Shown: positions 45,033 through 54,157 of the stretch, piece by piece
How the letters are laid out: each line of letters starts with the position of its first letter
Numbering within the stretch: position 1 is the first letter of the stretch
Assembly: GCF_000379725.1 (NCBI RefSeq)
Contig: NZ_KB903632.1
Location: 62,001-126,000 of the forward strand
Direction: 5' to 3'
DNA: 64,000 bases
Source: Cytophaga aurantiaca DSM 3654
GTDB taxonomy: Bacteria; Bacteroidota; Bacteroidia; Cytophagales; Cytophagaceae
The notes under the pieces: generated by a model
The model's database searches: none
What the model was told of the DNA's origin: nothing
Seen by the model: only the letters and a program-made list of their open reading frames with translations
Translations under genes and position numbers: made by a program

Positions 45033-46595
45033 TTACTCTTTAGTGAATTTAAAATTATTTTTGTTCCCATCAGCAGTAAATTGAAGAATATAAGTTCCAG
45101 GTTTAAGAGTGCTCACATCTATTTGTCCATTGTCGTGATGCAGGATGATTTTACTTCCCAGCATATCATACACACAAATATCTGTTAACTCTGTTGTATT
45201 TTGTTTGATGGATAACGTTTGCTTTGTCGGGTTTGGAAACCATAGAGCAGTAGAAGCTTGCCCTGCCAATTTAGTATCTGTAGCAATGTGTGTTGGTGTG
45301 AATTCATATAACTCCCTTCCTGTACTCTCTTCGTAACCGAAAAAGAACACCTTGGTTTCAGTAGCGTATATATCACTCTGAGTCAAATCAACTTCATATA
45401 AATCAGATCCTCCAAGTGTTCCATCAGATATAAATAATCCATATTGATCCGTTCTTGAATCTGTTCCATTAAATACAAGTCCTGTATTGGTCTTTACCAG
45501 CATCAAATCAGAATTGTCATCAATAGGATTACCAATCACAGAAATTGTACCTGCTGGTGTACCGTCAGTTTTGTATATATTCTGCTTATATCCATCATAA
45601 GTTGCAGAGAAATAAATTTCACCCATGTATTGAATAATTTGTTTGGGAAAGCTAAGTAAATTACTCTCAGTATACAGGCTTTTTGTACCTGCAACTGTAC
45701 CGTCTGACACAAACAACTCCAGGGTTCTACTCTCAGGGTCTCCGGAAGGAAGCATAGCATTAAAATAGTATTTTCCATTCAGGAGATAACAACCTTCAAG
45801 ACCAAATGAAAAACTGCTTTGAAATTCTTTTAGCTTTTTTGATCCTGCTTGAGTTCCATCAGTAACATACAATGTCTTTGCCGTTTGTCCATGAAAATAA
45901 TAAATAATTTTATTGTCAGGTAGTTTTTCGAAAAACCACGGACCAGCAGAATAAGCTTCATCCATTTCCAATAATTCTTCTAAAGTCTCTGTAGCTGTAT
46001 TGTACTTGTACAGCATGGATAATTGGTTATCAAACGACTGAGGGGCGGTGTAATATATAATGTTCCCGTCTACAAAATAATCTTCTATCGAATTAGAATT
46101 TCCGTCGGAAACTAAAACAGTCGATTGTTTCTGACTTATAGAATAGCTTATTACATCTGAAAAAGAATTGTAATAAAGCAGATCATTTTTTATACGCAGA
46201 TTTACTCCTGTGAATGATGCTTCCTGCACTACCGTTCCGTTTAATGTTCCATCCGTAAAATAAAGTACATCGTCAATCAGAATTAATCCACCAGTATTAT
46301 CCTTTTTTATAAAATCCTGAATTTTGTTGGAAAATTTAGATTCGGTATCTACAAGTATATAAGTGCCTGCAGCCGTACCATCTGAGCGCCACAGCTGATA
46401 CGTACCATTATCCCCCATCTTCAGTGATATAAGAATTACGTCGCCAAGGTTTCCGATTATTTCGGAGTAAGTCATAGAAGATTCTGCACCTGGCAGAATG
46501 TCTTTAACCAATCTTGCATTAACATTTTGAGACTTTGCTGTAAAAAATGTGAATACAAATAAAAGCAGTGGTAATCGAAGTAGAATTTTGTTCAT
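45033..46595 (-). CDS. T9SS cargo protein with xDGTxxGT repeats
   Basis: 520 residues. Signal peptide LLLFVFTFFTAKS. At least six units with the ELW/LYxSDGTxxGT signature (YQLWRSDGTAAGTYIL, LYVTDGTQAGSKKL, ELFVSDGTVAGTKSLY, IYKTDGTPAGT), which form a beta-propeller-like array in many Bacteroidota secreted proteins. The C-terminal 75 residues are a type A T9SS sorting domain (FPNPTKQTLSI, DICVYDMLGSKI, DVSTLKPGTYILQF). Secreted or surface attached; ligand unknown. Confidence 0.9.
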   Translation of the reverse strand: MNKILLRLPLLLFVFTFFTAKSQNVNARLVKDILPGAESSMTYSEIIGNLGDVILISLKMGDNGTYQLWRSDGTAAGTYILVDTESKFSNKIQDFIKKDNTGGLILIDDVLYFTDGTLNGTVVQEASFTGVNLRIKNDLLYYNSFSDVISYSISQKQSTVLVSDGNSNSIEDYFVDGNIIYYTAPQSFDNQLSMLYKYNTATETLEELLEMDEAYSAGPWFFEKLPDNKIIYYFHGQTAKTLYVTDGTQAGSKKLKEFQSSFSFGLEGCYLLNGKYYFNAMLPSGDPESRTLELFVSDGTVAGTKSLYTESNLLSFPKQIIQYMGEIYFSATYDGYKQNIYKTDGTPAGTISVIGNPIDDNSDLMLVKTNTGLVFNGTDSRTDQYGLFISDGTLGGSDLYEVDLTQSDIYATETKVFFFGYEESTGRELYEFTPTHIATDTKLAGQASTALWFPNPTKQTLSIKQNTTELTDICVYDMLGSKIILHHDNGQIDVSTLKPGTYILQFTADGNKNNFKFTKE

Positions 46596-46658
46596 AAGCG
46601 CTATTGTGAATAGATAATCTAATAGTAAAAGTATTTAAAAGAAATTCTGTTTTTAAAA

Positions 46659-46703
46659 TTAATAAAAAAGGCCTTGCATCTTTCGATACAAAGCCTTTTT
46701 ATT
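46659..46703 (-). terminator. Terminator of the tRNA-like RNA gene
   Basis: On the minus strand AATAAAAAGGCTTTGTATC, loop GAAA, GATGCAAGGCCTTTTTTATT. It starts about five bases after the tRNA-like 3' end, the same arrangement as at tRNA-His. Confidence 0.82.
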
Positions 46704-46706
46704 AAT

Positions 46707-46864
46707 TGCTGTAGGGGAGGGATTCGAACCAACTCACGGAGCAATTAGCCATAGTACATAACATTAAGTGGTCAACCCTAGCTTTTGTGCTTTACACTAC
46801 GTTTATTTTGAACTCTCCACCCCCGAGACAGGAGGGCATGTCTGCCAATTTCAACACCCTACAG
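46707..46864 (-). ncRNA. tRNA-like RNA with a long insert in the variable arm
   Basis: Read on the minus strand the ends fold as a class II tRNA: acceptor TGTAGGG with CCCTACA, linker TG, a Leu-like D arm (TTGAAATTGGCAGACATG), anticodon-type arm CCCTC-CTGTCTC-GGGGG, and a T loop TTCGAAT closed by CCCTC. It is not an ordinary tRNA: the loop triplet reads GTC with T at position 37, the T-stem 5' strand is GAG-TT-GG with a two-base bulge, and about 83 bases separate the anticodon arm from the T arm. That insert begins GGAGAGTT and ends AATTGCTCC, which pair, with an inner AGCTA/TGGCT stem. CCA is not encoded. Confidence 0.5.
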
Positions 46865-46889
46865 TATAATTGTCCGACTGACAACAATA

Positions 46890-46921
46890 CAAAAGTAATA
46901 GACCGAACCTTTTATTGCAAA
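46890..46921 (-). promoter_or_regulatory. Promoter of the tRNA-like RNA gene
   Basis: Minus strand: TTTG (46921-46918), 20-base spacer, TACTTTTG (46897-46890), a full TAnnTTTG-type promoter. Predicted start near 46882, about 18 bases upstream of the tRNA-like acceptor stem. Confidence 0.7.
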
Positions 46922-47006
46922 TATTATCGTAAATTATTTTAATATTTAACATTTTATCAATAGATTAACATTATAATTATTAATTTAATAATTAAGACCT
47001 GAAAAT

Positions 47007-47474
47007 ATGGCTTTACATTCCGAAATTGATAGCATCGATCTGAAAATTCTAACTGAATTGATCCAAGATGCTTCCCTACCCTATACAGAGATTGCAAAAA
47101 AAATTGGCGTATCCGGCGGAACCATCCACGTGCGCATGAAAAAAATGGAAGATCTGGGCATTGTAAAAGGCTCGCACCTGGAAATCAATTACAACCGTTT
47201 GGGCTACGACATCACCGCTTTCCTTGGAATTTACCTCGATAAGAGCGAGTTCTATGATAAAGCAGTAGACGATCTTCGTAAAATTCCGGAGGTAGTAAAT
47301 GTGCATTACACTACAGGAAACTACAGCATGTTTGTTAAAATTATCTGTCGGGATACGCAACATCTGCGGGAAGTTCTCCACGATAAAATCCAAAAAGTCT
47401 ACGGTATCCAGCGCACGGAAACCAGTATCTCGCTTGAAGAGTCGATAAATAGAACATTGGCACTTGACCTCTAA
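47007..47474 (+). CDS. Lrp/AsnC-family transcriptional regulator
   Basis: 155 residues. N-terminal HTH (IDLKILTELIQDASLPYTEI, KKIGVSGGTIHVRMKKME) and a C-terminal RAM ligand domain (GYDITAFLGIYLDK, VVNVHYTTGNYSMFVKIICR). Members bind amino acids and form octamers. It lies 200 bases upstream of sufB on the same strand; a repeat tract (A4) and a possible sufB promoter box lie between, so separate transcription is likely, though control of suf by this protein is conceivable. Confidence 0.92.
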   Translation: MALHSEIDSIDLKILTELIQDASLPYTEIAKKIGVSGGTIHVRMKKMEDLGIVKGSHLEINYNRLGYDITAFLGIYLDKSEFYDKAVDDLRKIPEVVNVHYTTGNYSMFVKIICRDTQHLREVLHDKIQKVYGIQRTETSISLEESINRTLALDL

Positions 47475-47518
47475 GTTATAATCATCTAATACATAACAAC
47501 TACTGTATCTCAGAAGAG

Positions 47519-47553
47519 TTTCTAGTACCTCGTACCTCGTAACTAGGAACTGG
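47519..47553. repeat. Short CTAG-family repeat (copy A4)
   Basis: TTCTAGTACCTCGTACC followed by CGTAACTAGGAACTGG, a compact palindromic version of the A family in the Lrp-sufB gap. A TACTTTTG box at 47629-47636 farther on could be the sufB -7 element; a TTG at 47611 is closer than the usual spacing. Confidence 0.6.
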
Positions 47554-47674
47554 TGAAGATGTACCCAAAAACACAACATTTCAATAAATATTTGTACCTA
47601 AAAGAACTCATTGTTACCAAATTTGTTCTACTTTTGTATTATAATAGAATTAGTCTAAACTAATTAAAAGACCC

Positions 47675-49120
47675 ATGAGCGATAGTAATAAAATACTGGA
47701 AGAAATAACTTCATCGGAATACAAATGGGGATTCGTTACGGATATCGATAACGATTCTTTGCCAAAAGGTTTAAATGAAGATACAGTACGTTACATATCC
47801 GCGAAGAAAAATGAACCTGAGTGGTTGCTTGAGTGGCGATTGGATGCTTTCCGTAAGTGGTTAAAAATGGAAGAGCCTATATGGCCAAATGTAACATATC
47901 CTAAAATTGATTTTCAGGATATCATTTACTACTCTGCTCCGAAGCAAAAAGTTACATTAAACAGTTTGGATGAAATTGATCCGGAACTACGTGCAACGTT
48001 CGAGAAGCTTGGTATTTCGTTGGATGAACAAAAACGTATGACAGGTGTAGCGGTTGATGCTGTTATTGACAGTGTTTCTATTACTACTACTTTCAAAGTA
48101 AAATTATCAGAGCTAGGAATTATTTTCTGCTCAATGAGTGAAGCTGTTCAGGAACACCCTGAATTGGTTCGTAAATATTTAGGCAGCGTTGTTCCGGTAA
48201 CGGACAACTATTATGCTGCTTTAAACTCTGCAGTATTCAGTGATGGTTCATTTTGCTACATACCGAAAGGTGTTCGCAGTCCAATGGAACTATCTACCTA
48301 CTTCCGTATCAATGCTGCCAACACAGGTCAGTTTGAGCGTACGTTATTGATTGCAGATGAAAGTTCTTATGTTAGTTATCTGGAAGGTTGTACAGCTCCG
48401 GTGCGTGATGAAAATCAATTGCATGCTGCCGTTGTAGAACTTGTTGCCATGGAAAAAGCAGAGATCAAATACTCTACTGTTCAGAACTGGTATCCAGGTG
48501 ATAAAAATGGTAAAGGTGGCATCTACAACTTTGTAACGAAACGTGGTATCTGTGCAGGCGACTACGCTAAGATCTCATGGACACAAGTAGAAACTGGTTC
48601 TGCAGTTACATGGAAATATCCAAGCTGTATTCTTAAAGGCGATCACTCGATCGGTGAATTCTATTCTGTTGCTGTTACCAATAACTACCAGCAAGCAGAT
48701 ACCGGAACGAAGATGATTCACATCGGTAAAAACACGAAGAGCCGCATTGTATCAAAAGGTATTTCTGCAGGTCATAGTCATAATAGCTACCGAGGTTTAG
48801 TGAAAGTAATGAAACGTGCTGAAGGCGCGCGTAACTACTCGCAGTGTGATTCGCTTTTAATGGGCGATCAATGCGGTGCACATACCTTCCCGTACATCGA
48901 AGTTGAAAACAATACGTCTACTGTTGAACACGAAGCAACAACTTCTAAGATCGGTGAAGATCAGATCTTCTATTGCAACCAACGTGGTATTGCTACTGAA
49001 AAAGCAGTTGCCTTGATCGTTAACGGTTATTGCAAAGAAGTATTAAATCAATTACCAATGGAATTTGCTGTTGAAGCCCAAAAGCTTCTTGCGATCTCGT
49101 TGGAAGGCAGTGTAGGATAA
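47675..49120 (+). CDS. sufB: Fe-S cluster assembly scaffold SufB
   Basis: 481 residues, full length. Core subunit of the SufBC2D scaffold that builds Fe-S clusters in the cytoplasm. Starts with an AspGlu-rich N-terminus, then [20 protein letters not shown], and the SufB beta-helix with [58 protein letters not shown] and [20 protein letters not shown]. The Cys of [13 protein letters not shown] is the conserved core Cys. First gene of the suf operon. Confidence 0.96.
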   Translation: MSDSNKILEEITSSEYKWGFVTDIDNDSLPKGLNEDTVRYISAKKNEPEWLLEWRLDAFRKWLKMEEPIWPNVTYPKIDFQDIIYYSAPKQKVTLNSLDEIDPELRATFEKLGISLDEQKRMTGVAVDAVIDSVSITTTFKVKLSELGIIFCSMSEAVQEHPELVRKYLGSVVPVTDNYYAALNSAVFSDGSFCYIPKGVRSPMELSTYFRINAANTGQFERTLLIADESSYVSYLEGCTAPVRDENQLHAAVVELVAMEKAEIKYSTVQNWYPGDKNGKGGIYNFVTKRGICAGDYAKISWTQVETGSAVTWKYPSCILKGDHSIGEFYSVAVTNNYQQADTGTKMIHIGKNTKSRIVSKGISAGHSHNSYRGLVKVMKRAEGARNYSQCDSLLMGDQCGAHTFPYIEVENNTSTVEHEATTSKIGEDQIFYCNQRGIATEKAVALIVNGYCKEVLNQLPMEFAVEAQKLLAISLEGSVG

Positions 49121-49196
49121 ACGTTTTAAGTAATACGTTTTAAGTTTTAAGAAGTCGTTTCGATATCAACCCTTAGAACTTATTACTTAAAACATT
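49121..49196. repeat. TTTTAAGT-family inverted-repeat spacer (copy B3)
   Basis: Begins at the base after the sufB stop. GTTTTAAGTAATA (49123-49135) pairs with TATTACTTAAAAC (49181-49193). Bases 49123-49144 are identical over 22 positions to 53502-53523 in copy B4. The following 68 bases up to sufC show nothing further. Confidence 0.82.
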
Positions 49197-49264
49197 GAAC
49201 AAACAAATATATCTTAATAGAGTGCAGCATTAAAATACGCACCTCTGATTATTAAACAAACGTT

Positions 49265-50026
49265 ATGTTATCAATTAAAAATTTACACGCCCGCATTGAA
49301 GAAAAAGAAATTCTTCGTGGTATCAACCTTGAAGTAAAAGCGGGTGAAGTGCATGCTATCATGGGACCAAATGGTTCTGGTAAAAGTACCCTTGCTTCTG
49401 TTTTAGCAGGACGTTCAGATTATGAAGTTACAAGCGGAAGCGTTACTCTAAATGGCAAAGATCTATTGGATTTATCCCCTGAAGATCGTGCTCGTGAAGG
49501 AGTGTTTCTTGCATTCCAATACCCGATTGAAATTCCAGGTGTTAGCACCATCAATTTCATGAAAACAGCAGTAAACGAAATTCGTGAGTACCGTGGTCAG
49601 GAAACAATGGATGCTGTTTCTTTCTTAAAATTAATGAAAGAAAAAATGAAGTTGGTTGAGATCGATGAGTCACTATTGAAACGCGCATTGAACGAAGGTT
49701 TCTCAGGTGGTGAAAAGAAACGCAATGAGATCTTTCAGATGGCAATGCTTGAACCATCTTTAGCAATACTTGATGAAACCGATTCAGGTTTGGATATTGA
49801 TGCGTTGCGTATTGTTGCAAACGGTGTGAATAAATTGAAGACTCCAAACAATGCTACAATCGTTGTAACGCACTATCAGCGTTTACTTGATTACATTATA
49901 CCTGATTTTGTTCACGTATTATACAAAGGACGTATTGTTAAATCCGGCACAAAGGAATTAGCATTGGAATTAGAAGAAAAAGGCTACGACTGGATCAAAG
50001 CTGAAGCAGATGCACAAACGGTTTAA
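49265..50026 (+). CDS. sufC: Fe-S assembly ATPase SufC
   Basis: 253 residues, ABC-type ATPase of the SufBCD complex. Walker A GPNGSGKSTLASVLAGR near residue 35, signature FSGGEKKRNEIFQMAML, Walker B LAILDETDSGLDIDAL, and the SufC-typical VTHYQRLLDYIIPDFVHVL. Not a membrane transporter. 17 bases upstream of sufD, so tightly coupled. Confidence 0.96.
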   Translation: MLSIKNLHARIEEKEILRGINLEVKAGEVHAIMGPNGSGKSTLASVLAGRSDYEVTSGSVTLNGKDLLDLSPEDRAREGVFLAFQYPIEIPGVSTINFMKTAVNEIREYRGQETMDAVSFLKLMKEKMKLVEIDESLLKRALNEGFSGGEKKRNEIFQMAMLEPSLAILDETDSGLDIDALRIVANGVNKLKTPNNATIVVTHYQRLLDYIIPDFVHVLYKGRIVKSGTKELALELEEKGYDWIKAEADAQTV

Positions 50027-50043
50027 TACCGCATTACAAGACA

Positions 50044-51321
50044 ATGACTACAGAATTAAAAGAATCGCTGATACAGCATTTTAATACGCTTGAAAAAACA
50101 CCGTCTTCTGCACTATTAGTAGATACACGTAAAGAAGCGATCAGTGCTTTCCAGGAATTGGGCTTCCCGACTACAAAGCACGAAGAATGGAAATACACGA
50201 ATTTAAAAAATACGATTGCTAAAACGTATGCAATTGAATCTGCTGCAACTTTTTCTGCAGAAGATATCAAAACGCTTACAGCATTACCAATCGATTGTTA
50301 CAAAGTAATTTTCGTAAACGGCATCTTCTCCCCTTCTCTATCTACTATAGATGCTGCAGGTGTGACGATTGAGCCTTTTCAAACAAGCAATCAGGAAGTA
50401 GTAAAAAACTATTTCGCAAAAAATCTTCCATACAACGACAGTATGGTTGCATTGAATGTTGCCTTTGCTACTGCAGGAACTTTGATTCATGTAAAAGCAA
50501 AACAACATGTTGCAAAACCAATTGTCTGTTTCTATTTATCGGATGTGCGTTCAGCAAATGTATTTGCACAACCAAGTGTTTTAGTAGTTGTAGAAGAAGC
50601 AGCATCAGCAACTGTGGTTGAATTGAACCGCAGCCTGGGCTCAAACACCGCGTTCACAAATGCATTTACACATGCGATCCTGAAAAAAGAAGCGTATCTG
50701 GAGCAATACAAAATTCAAAACGATATTGACAACAGCAACTTCGTTCACAATTCTCAGATTGTTCATGAAGGGAAAAGTAATTCGTATACAACCACCATTA
50801 CATTAAATGGCGGCTTGGTACGAAACAACTTAAACATCACGCTGGGCGCTGAACATTGCGAAGCATATTTAAATGGCTTGTATCTTGAAAAAGGTGCACA
50901 GCACGTAGATAACCATACGCTTGTAGACCACGCCATGCCGAACTGTTACAGCAATGAGTTATATAAAGGTATTCTGGATGGAAAATCTACGGGAGTATTC
51001 AATGGAAAAATCTGGGTTCGTAAAGACGCTCAGAAAACAAATGCATTCCAATCCAATAAAAATATATTGCTATCAAAAGAAGCATCTGTACATACAAAGC
51101 CGCAATTAGAAATCTTCGCAGACGACGTTAAATGTTCGCACGGAGCTACTACAGGACAACTAGATCCGGAAGCAATGTTCTACCTACGCGCACGTGGTGT
51201 TGGTGAAGACAAAGCGAAGAAAATGCTTGTTCATGCTATTGCGTTTGATGTATTGGATAAAGTAAAACACGACGAACTTCGTGCTTATTTGGAACAAGAG
51301 ATTGAAGAAAGATTGAAGTAG
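50044..51321 (+). CDS. sufD: Fe-S assembly protein SufD
   Basis: 425 residues. Paralogue of SufB and partner in the scaffold. Helical N-terminus (KHEEWKYTNLKN is the family marker), then the parallel beta-helix with VLVVVEEAASATVVELNRS, HVDNHTLVDHAMPNCYSNEL, DGKSTGVFNGKIWVRKDAQK, and the C-terminal CSHGATTGQLDPEAMFYLRA. All expected SufD features present. Confidence 0.95.
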   Translation: MTTELKESLIQHFNTLEKTPSSALLVDTRKEAISAFQELGFPTTKHEEWKYTNLKNTIAKTYAIESAATFSAEDIKTLTALPIDCYKVIFVNGIFSPSLSTIDAAGVTIEPFQTSNQEVVKNYFAKNLPYNDSMVALNVAFATAGTLIHVKAKQHVAKPIVCFYLSDVRSANVFAQPSVLVVVEEAASATVVELNRSLGSNTAFTNAFTHAILKKEAYLEQYKIQNDIDNSNFVHNSQIVHEGKSNSYTTTITLNGGLVRNNLNITLGAEHCEAYLNGLYLEKGAQHVDNHTLVDHAMPNCYSNELYKGILDGKSTGVFNGKIWVRKDAQKTNAFQSNKNILLSKEASVHTKPQLEIFADDVKCSHGATTGQLDPEAMFYLRARGVGEDKAKKMLVHAIAFDVLDKVKHDELRAYLEQEIEERLK

Positions 51322-51467
51322 TTGCTAGGTTCTAGTTGCTAGGTACTAGACAAAAAGAACTTAGCAACTAATAATACTTAAATATTGTTACTAGAAACCA
51401 GAGCCTAGTAACTAGCAACTAAAAATGTTACTAGCGTCTAGAAACTGGTAACTAGAAACTAGCAACT
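51320..51467. repeat. CTAG-family inverted-repeat spacer (copy A3)
   Basis: It fills the sufD-sufS gap completely, overlapping the sufD TAG and ending in AACTAGAAACTAGCAACT directly before the sufS ATG at 51468. Left arm GTTGCTAGGTTCTAG plus TTGCTAGGTACTAG; right arms CTAGTAACTAGCAACT and CTAGAAACTGGTAACT. Confidence 0.82.
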
Positions 51468-52727
51468 ATGATGACAACCATCAATACTGACCTTTTAACC
51501 GCCGATGGAACGTTAAACATCGACCGTATCCGGGAAGATTTCCCGATCCTGCATCAAGAGGTGAATGGCAAACCTTTGGTGTATTTTGATAACGCTGCTA
51601 CTACTCAAAAACCGATACAAGTTGTTGAAGCCCTTACGGCTTATTATTTAAACGACAACGCAAATATTCACCGTGGCATCCATACGCTTGCTGAACGTGC
51701 TACTGCTGCGTTTGAAGCTACACGAGATACGGTAAAAACATTCATCAATGCAAAGGAACGCGAAGAAGTGATCTTTACGCGCGGCACAACAGAAGGCATT
51801 AATTTAGTTGCTTCAACCTGGGGACTTGCCAACCTTAAAGCTGGTGATGAAATTGTTGTTTCCGCAATGGAACACCATTCAAACATGGTACCCTGGCACA
51901 TGCTTGCGCAGCGTACCAATGCTATTGTAAAAATACTACCGATGAATGATGCCGGCGAATTGCTTACTGAAGCATTCGACACCATCATTACTTCAAAAAC
52001 GAAAATACTTGCTTGCGTACATGTTTCCAACACACTCGGAAGCATTAATCCGGTAAAACAATTGATCGCGAAAGCACACGCTGTTGGCGCAGTTGCATTG
52101 ATCGACGGTGCTCAGGCGGTTTCTCATTTAGATATTGACGTGCAGGATCTGGATGCGGATTTCTATGCATTCTCAGCACATAAATTATACGGCCCTACAG
52201 GTGTAGGTGTCTTATACGGCAAACGCGCGATCTTAGAAGCGATGCCTCCTTATCAAGGCGGTGGCGAGATGATCAGCGAAGTAAGCTATGAGAGCTGCAC
52301 CTACAACGAACTTCCATACAAGTTTGAAGCAGGTACACCAAACATTGCAGATGTAGTTGCCTTAAAAGCTGCGATTGATTACGTGAATTCTATCGGCAAA
52401 GCACCCATCCGTGCATACGAACATGAATTGCTGGATTATGCGGTTTCAAAACTAAAGGATATTGAAGGCATCCGTTTGATAGGTACAGCAAAAGAAAAAG
52501 TAAGCGTACAGTCATTTGTATTTTCAGACCTACACCATCAGGATTTAGGTATTATTTTAGATAAAGAAGGCATTGCAATCCGTACCGGTCACCATTGCAC
52601 GCAACCGTTAATGGGAAGATTAGGTGTTACGGGAACTTCTCGCACCTCTTTTGCATTTTATAATACAAAGGAAGAAGTTGATCAATTCATTGCTGCCATT
52701 TACAAGGCGATAAAATTATTCAGATAA
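51468..52727 (+). CDS. sufS: Cysteine desulfurase SufS
   Basis: 419 residues, class V PLP enzyme that takes sulfur from cysteine for the Suf system. YFDNAATTQKPIQVVEAL at the N-terminus, GTTEGINLVAS, MEHHSNMVPWH, the Schiff-base Lys in AFSAHKLYGPTGVGVLYG, and RTGHHCTQPLM with the catalytic Cys near residue 375. The short loop and HHC context mark it as group II (SufS) rather than IscS. Start ATG 51468; the next in-frame ATG is one codon later, making the first residue ambiguous. sufE follows after three bases. Confidence 0.95.
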   Translation: MMTTINTDLLTADGTLNIDRIREDFPILHQEVNGKPLVYFDNAATTQKPIQVVEALTAYYLNDNANIHRGIHTLAERATAAFEATRDTVKTFINAKEREEVIFTRGTTEGINLVASTWGLANLKAGDEIVVSAMEHHSNMVPWHMLAQRTNAIVKILPMNDAGELLTEAFDTIITSKTKILACVHVSNTLGSINPVKQLIAKAHAVGAVALIDGAQAVSHLDIDVQDLDADFYAFSAHKLYGPTGVGVLYGKRAILEAMPPYQGGGEMISEVSYESCTYNELPYKFEAGTPNIADVVALKAAIDYVNSIGKAPIRAYEHELLDYAVSKLKDIEGIRLIGTAKEKVSVQSFVFSDLHHQDLGIILDKEGIAIRTGHHCTQPLMGRLGVTGTSRTSFAFYNTKEEVDQFIAAIYKAIKLFR

Positions 52728-52730
52728 TAC

Positions 52731-53156
52731 ATGGCAACAATTAACGAAATTCAGGATCAGATCATTGAAGACTTTGGTTTGTTTGATGAGTGGGACGATA
52801 AATACGCATACATCATTGACCTTGGAAAAAAACTCCCTGGTATTGATCCGAAATATAAAGTTGAAGAGAATATCATCAAAGGTTGTCAGTCGCTGGTGTG
52901 GATGGTAAGCACCTACAAAGACGGCAAGGTATATTTTGAAGGCGAAAGTGACGCGATCATTGTAAAAGGATTGGTTGCATTACTTTTAAAAGTATTAAGC
53001 GGACAACCTGCTGAAGACGTTGCAAAAAGCGATATGTATTTTATACATAAAATAGGTATGGAGCAGCATCTATCCATGACGCGTTCAAACGGATTAGCGT
53101 CGATGGTAAAACAAATGAAAATGCATGCCCTTGCATACCAAAGTAAAACAGTATAA
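52731..53156 (+). CDS. sufE: Sulfur acceptor protein SufE
   Basis: 141 residues. Receives persulfide sulfur from SufS. Family core: FDEWDDKYAYIIDLGKKLPG, VKGCQSLVWM-type loop (IIKGCQSLVWMVS) with the active Cys near residue 51, and LVALLLKVLSGQPAEDV. Three bases after sufS. Confidence 0.95.
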   Translation: MATINEIQDQIIEDFGLFDEWDDKYAYIIDLGKKLPGIDPKYKVEENIIKGCQSLVWMVSTYKDGKVYFEGESDAIIVKGLVALLLKVLSGQPAEDVAKSDMYFIHKIGMEQHLSMTRSNGLASMVKQMKMHALAYQSKTV

Positions 53157-53160
53157 TACT

Positions 53161-53487
53161 ATGAGTGAAGTAGAAATAGATCAGGCTGAATTAAAAAATA
53201 AAGCGATCGAAGCCATACAAACGGTGTACGATCCGGAGATACCTGTAAATATCTTTGAATTAGGATTGATATACGAAGTGAGTGTATTCCCAGTCAACAA
53301 TATATTTGTACAGATGACATTGACTTCACCAAACTGCCCTGCGGCGCAATCTATGCCGGCTGAAGTAGAAACGAAGATCAAGGCAATTGAAGGTGTAAAT
53401 GAAGTTACGGTAGAGATCACATTCGACCCGGCCTGGAGTCAGGAAATGATGAGCGATGCAGCAAAGCTGGAGTTGGGGTTTATGTAA
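53161..53487 (+). CDS. sufT: SufT/PaaD-like Fe-S assembly accessory protein (DUF59)
   Basis: 108 residues from ATG 53161, four bases after the sufE stop; the frame extends upstream into sufE without meaning. DUF59/MIP18 features: TVYDPEIPVNIFELGLIYEV, TLTSPNCPAAQSMPAEVETK with the conserved Cys, and VEITFDPAWSQEMMS. Members help mature Fe-S proteins. As the last suf gene it fits SufT well. Confidence 0.9.
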   Translation: MSEVEIDQAELKNKAIEAIQTVYDPEIPVNIFELGLIYEVSVFPVNNIFVQMTLTSPNCPAAQSMPAEVETKIKAIEGVNEVTVEITFDPAWSQEMMSDAAKLELGFM

Positions 53488-53645
53488 TTCGTAAGTATTA
53501 AGTTTTAAGTAATACGTTTTAAGAATGCATCTTTAAACTTCATCTTAAAAACTTAATCATTCCTAATACCTCAGTCTGTCTACATCTCGATTAAATCAGA
53601 ATAGAAACAAAGAAACTTAAAACTTATTACTTAAAACGTATAACA
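53488..53645. repeat. TTTTAAGT-family inverted-repeat spacer (copy B4)
   Basis: Starts with the base after the sufT stop. Left arm with TAAGTTTTAAGTAATACG and TTTTAAGAATG (53492-53525); right arm CTTAAAACTTATTACTTAA plus AACGTATAAC ending five bases before the next ATG. Its middle portion (53545-53605) looks unrelated to the arms. Confidence 0.8.
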
Positions 53646-53650
53646 TACAT

Positions 53651-54058
53651 ATGTATCCAGAACAATTAGTAGCCCCAATGAAAGCGGAACTTGCCAATGC
53701 AGGTTTCACTGAATTAACAACTCCGGAAGCTGTTGAAGCTTTTATGAAAAAACCAGGCACATCCATGATCGTGATCAACTCTGTGTGTGGTTGCGCTGCA
53801 GGTACTGCAAGACCGGGTGTTAGAAAATCAATCGAACATTCTAAAATTCCTGCAAATTTAGGAACTGTATTTGCTGGTGTAGATAAAGAAGCTGTAAGTA
53901 AAGCACGTGAATTCACATTGCCTTACCCTCCATCTTCTCCTGCAATTGCCGTATTTAAAGATGGCAATCTTGTTCATTTTGTAGAACGTCACCACATTGA
54001 AGGTCGCTCTGCAGATATGATCGCAACACACCTTAAAATGGTTTACGACGAATTATAA
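53651..54058 (+). CDS. BrxA/BrxB-family bacilliredoxin
   Basis: 135 residues. The family hallmark CGC motif is in INSVCGCAAGTARPGV near residue 47, in a thioredoxin-like fold (RPGVRKSIEHSKIPANLGTV, FAGVDKEAVSKAREF, SSPAIAVFKDGNLVHFVERH). Bacilliredoxins remove low-molecular-weight thiols such as bacillithiol from proteins. After sufT in the same direction, a protective role for Fe-S assembly or sulfur enzymes is plausible. Start ATG 53651 is preceded by repeat B4. Confidence 0.93.
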   Translation: MYPEQLVAPMKAELANAGFTELTTPEAVEAFMKKPGTSMIVINSVCGCAAGTARPGVRKSIEHSKIPANLGTVFAGVDKEAVSKAREFTLPYPPSSPAIAVFKDGNLVHFVERHHIEGRSADMIATHLKMVYDEL

Positions 54059-54087
54059 GATTCTAGATACTAGAAGATATTCAAATA

Positions 54088-54118
54088 ACAAAAGAAGCTG
54101 CGTAATGTGGCTTTTTTT
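54088..54118 (+). terminator. Weak terminator after the bacilliredoxin gene
   Basis: AAGAAGCTGC, short loop, GTGGCTTTTTTTG, imperfect stem with a clear T-run. Just upstream (54061-54080) is a mini CTAG palindrome TTCTAGATACTAGAAGA. Confidence 0.5.
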
Positions 54119-54157
54119 GTTTAAAATTAGGTTCAACTTTATTTAGAATGCGTTAAC

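Noticed and set aside
46707-46864. tmRNA or tRNA-Sec
   Set aside because: Too short for tmRNA and has a D arm; triplet is GTC, not TCA, and the arm geometry does not match selC.
47076-47579. Minus-strand ORF of 167 codons
   Set aside because: Antisense to the Lrp-family gene, whose HTH and RAM domains are clear.
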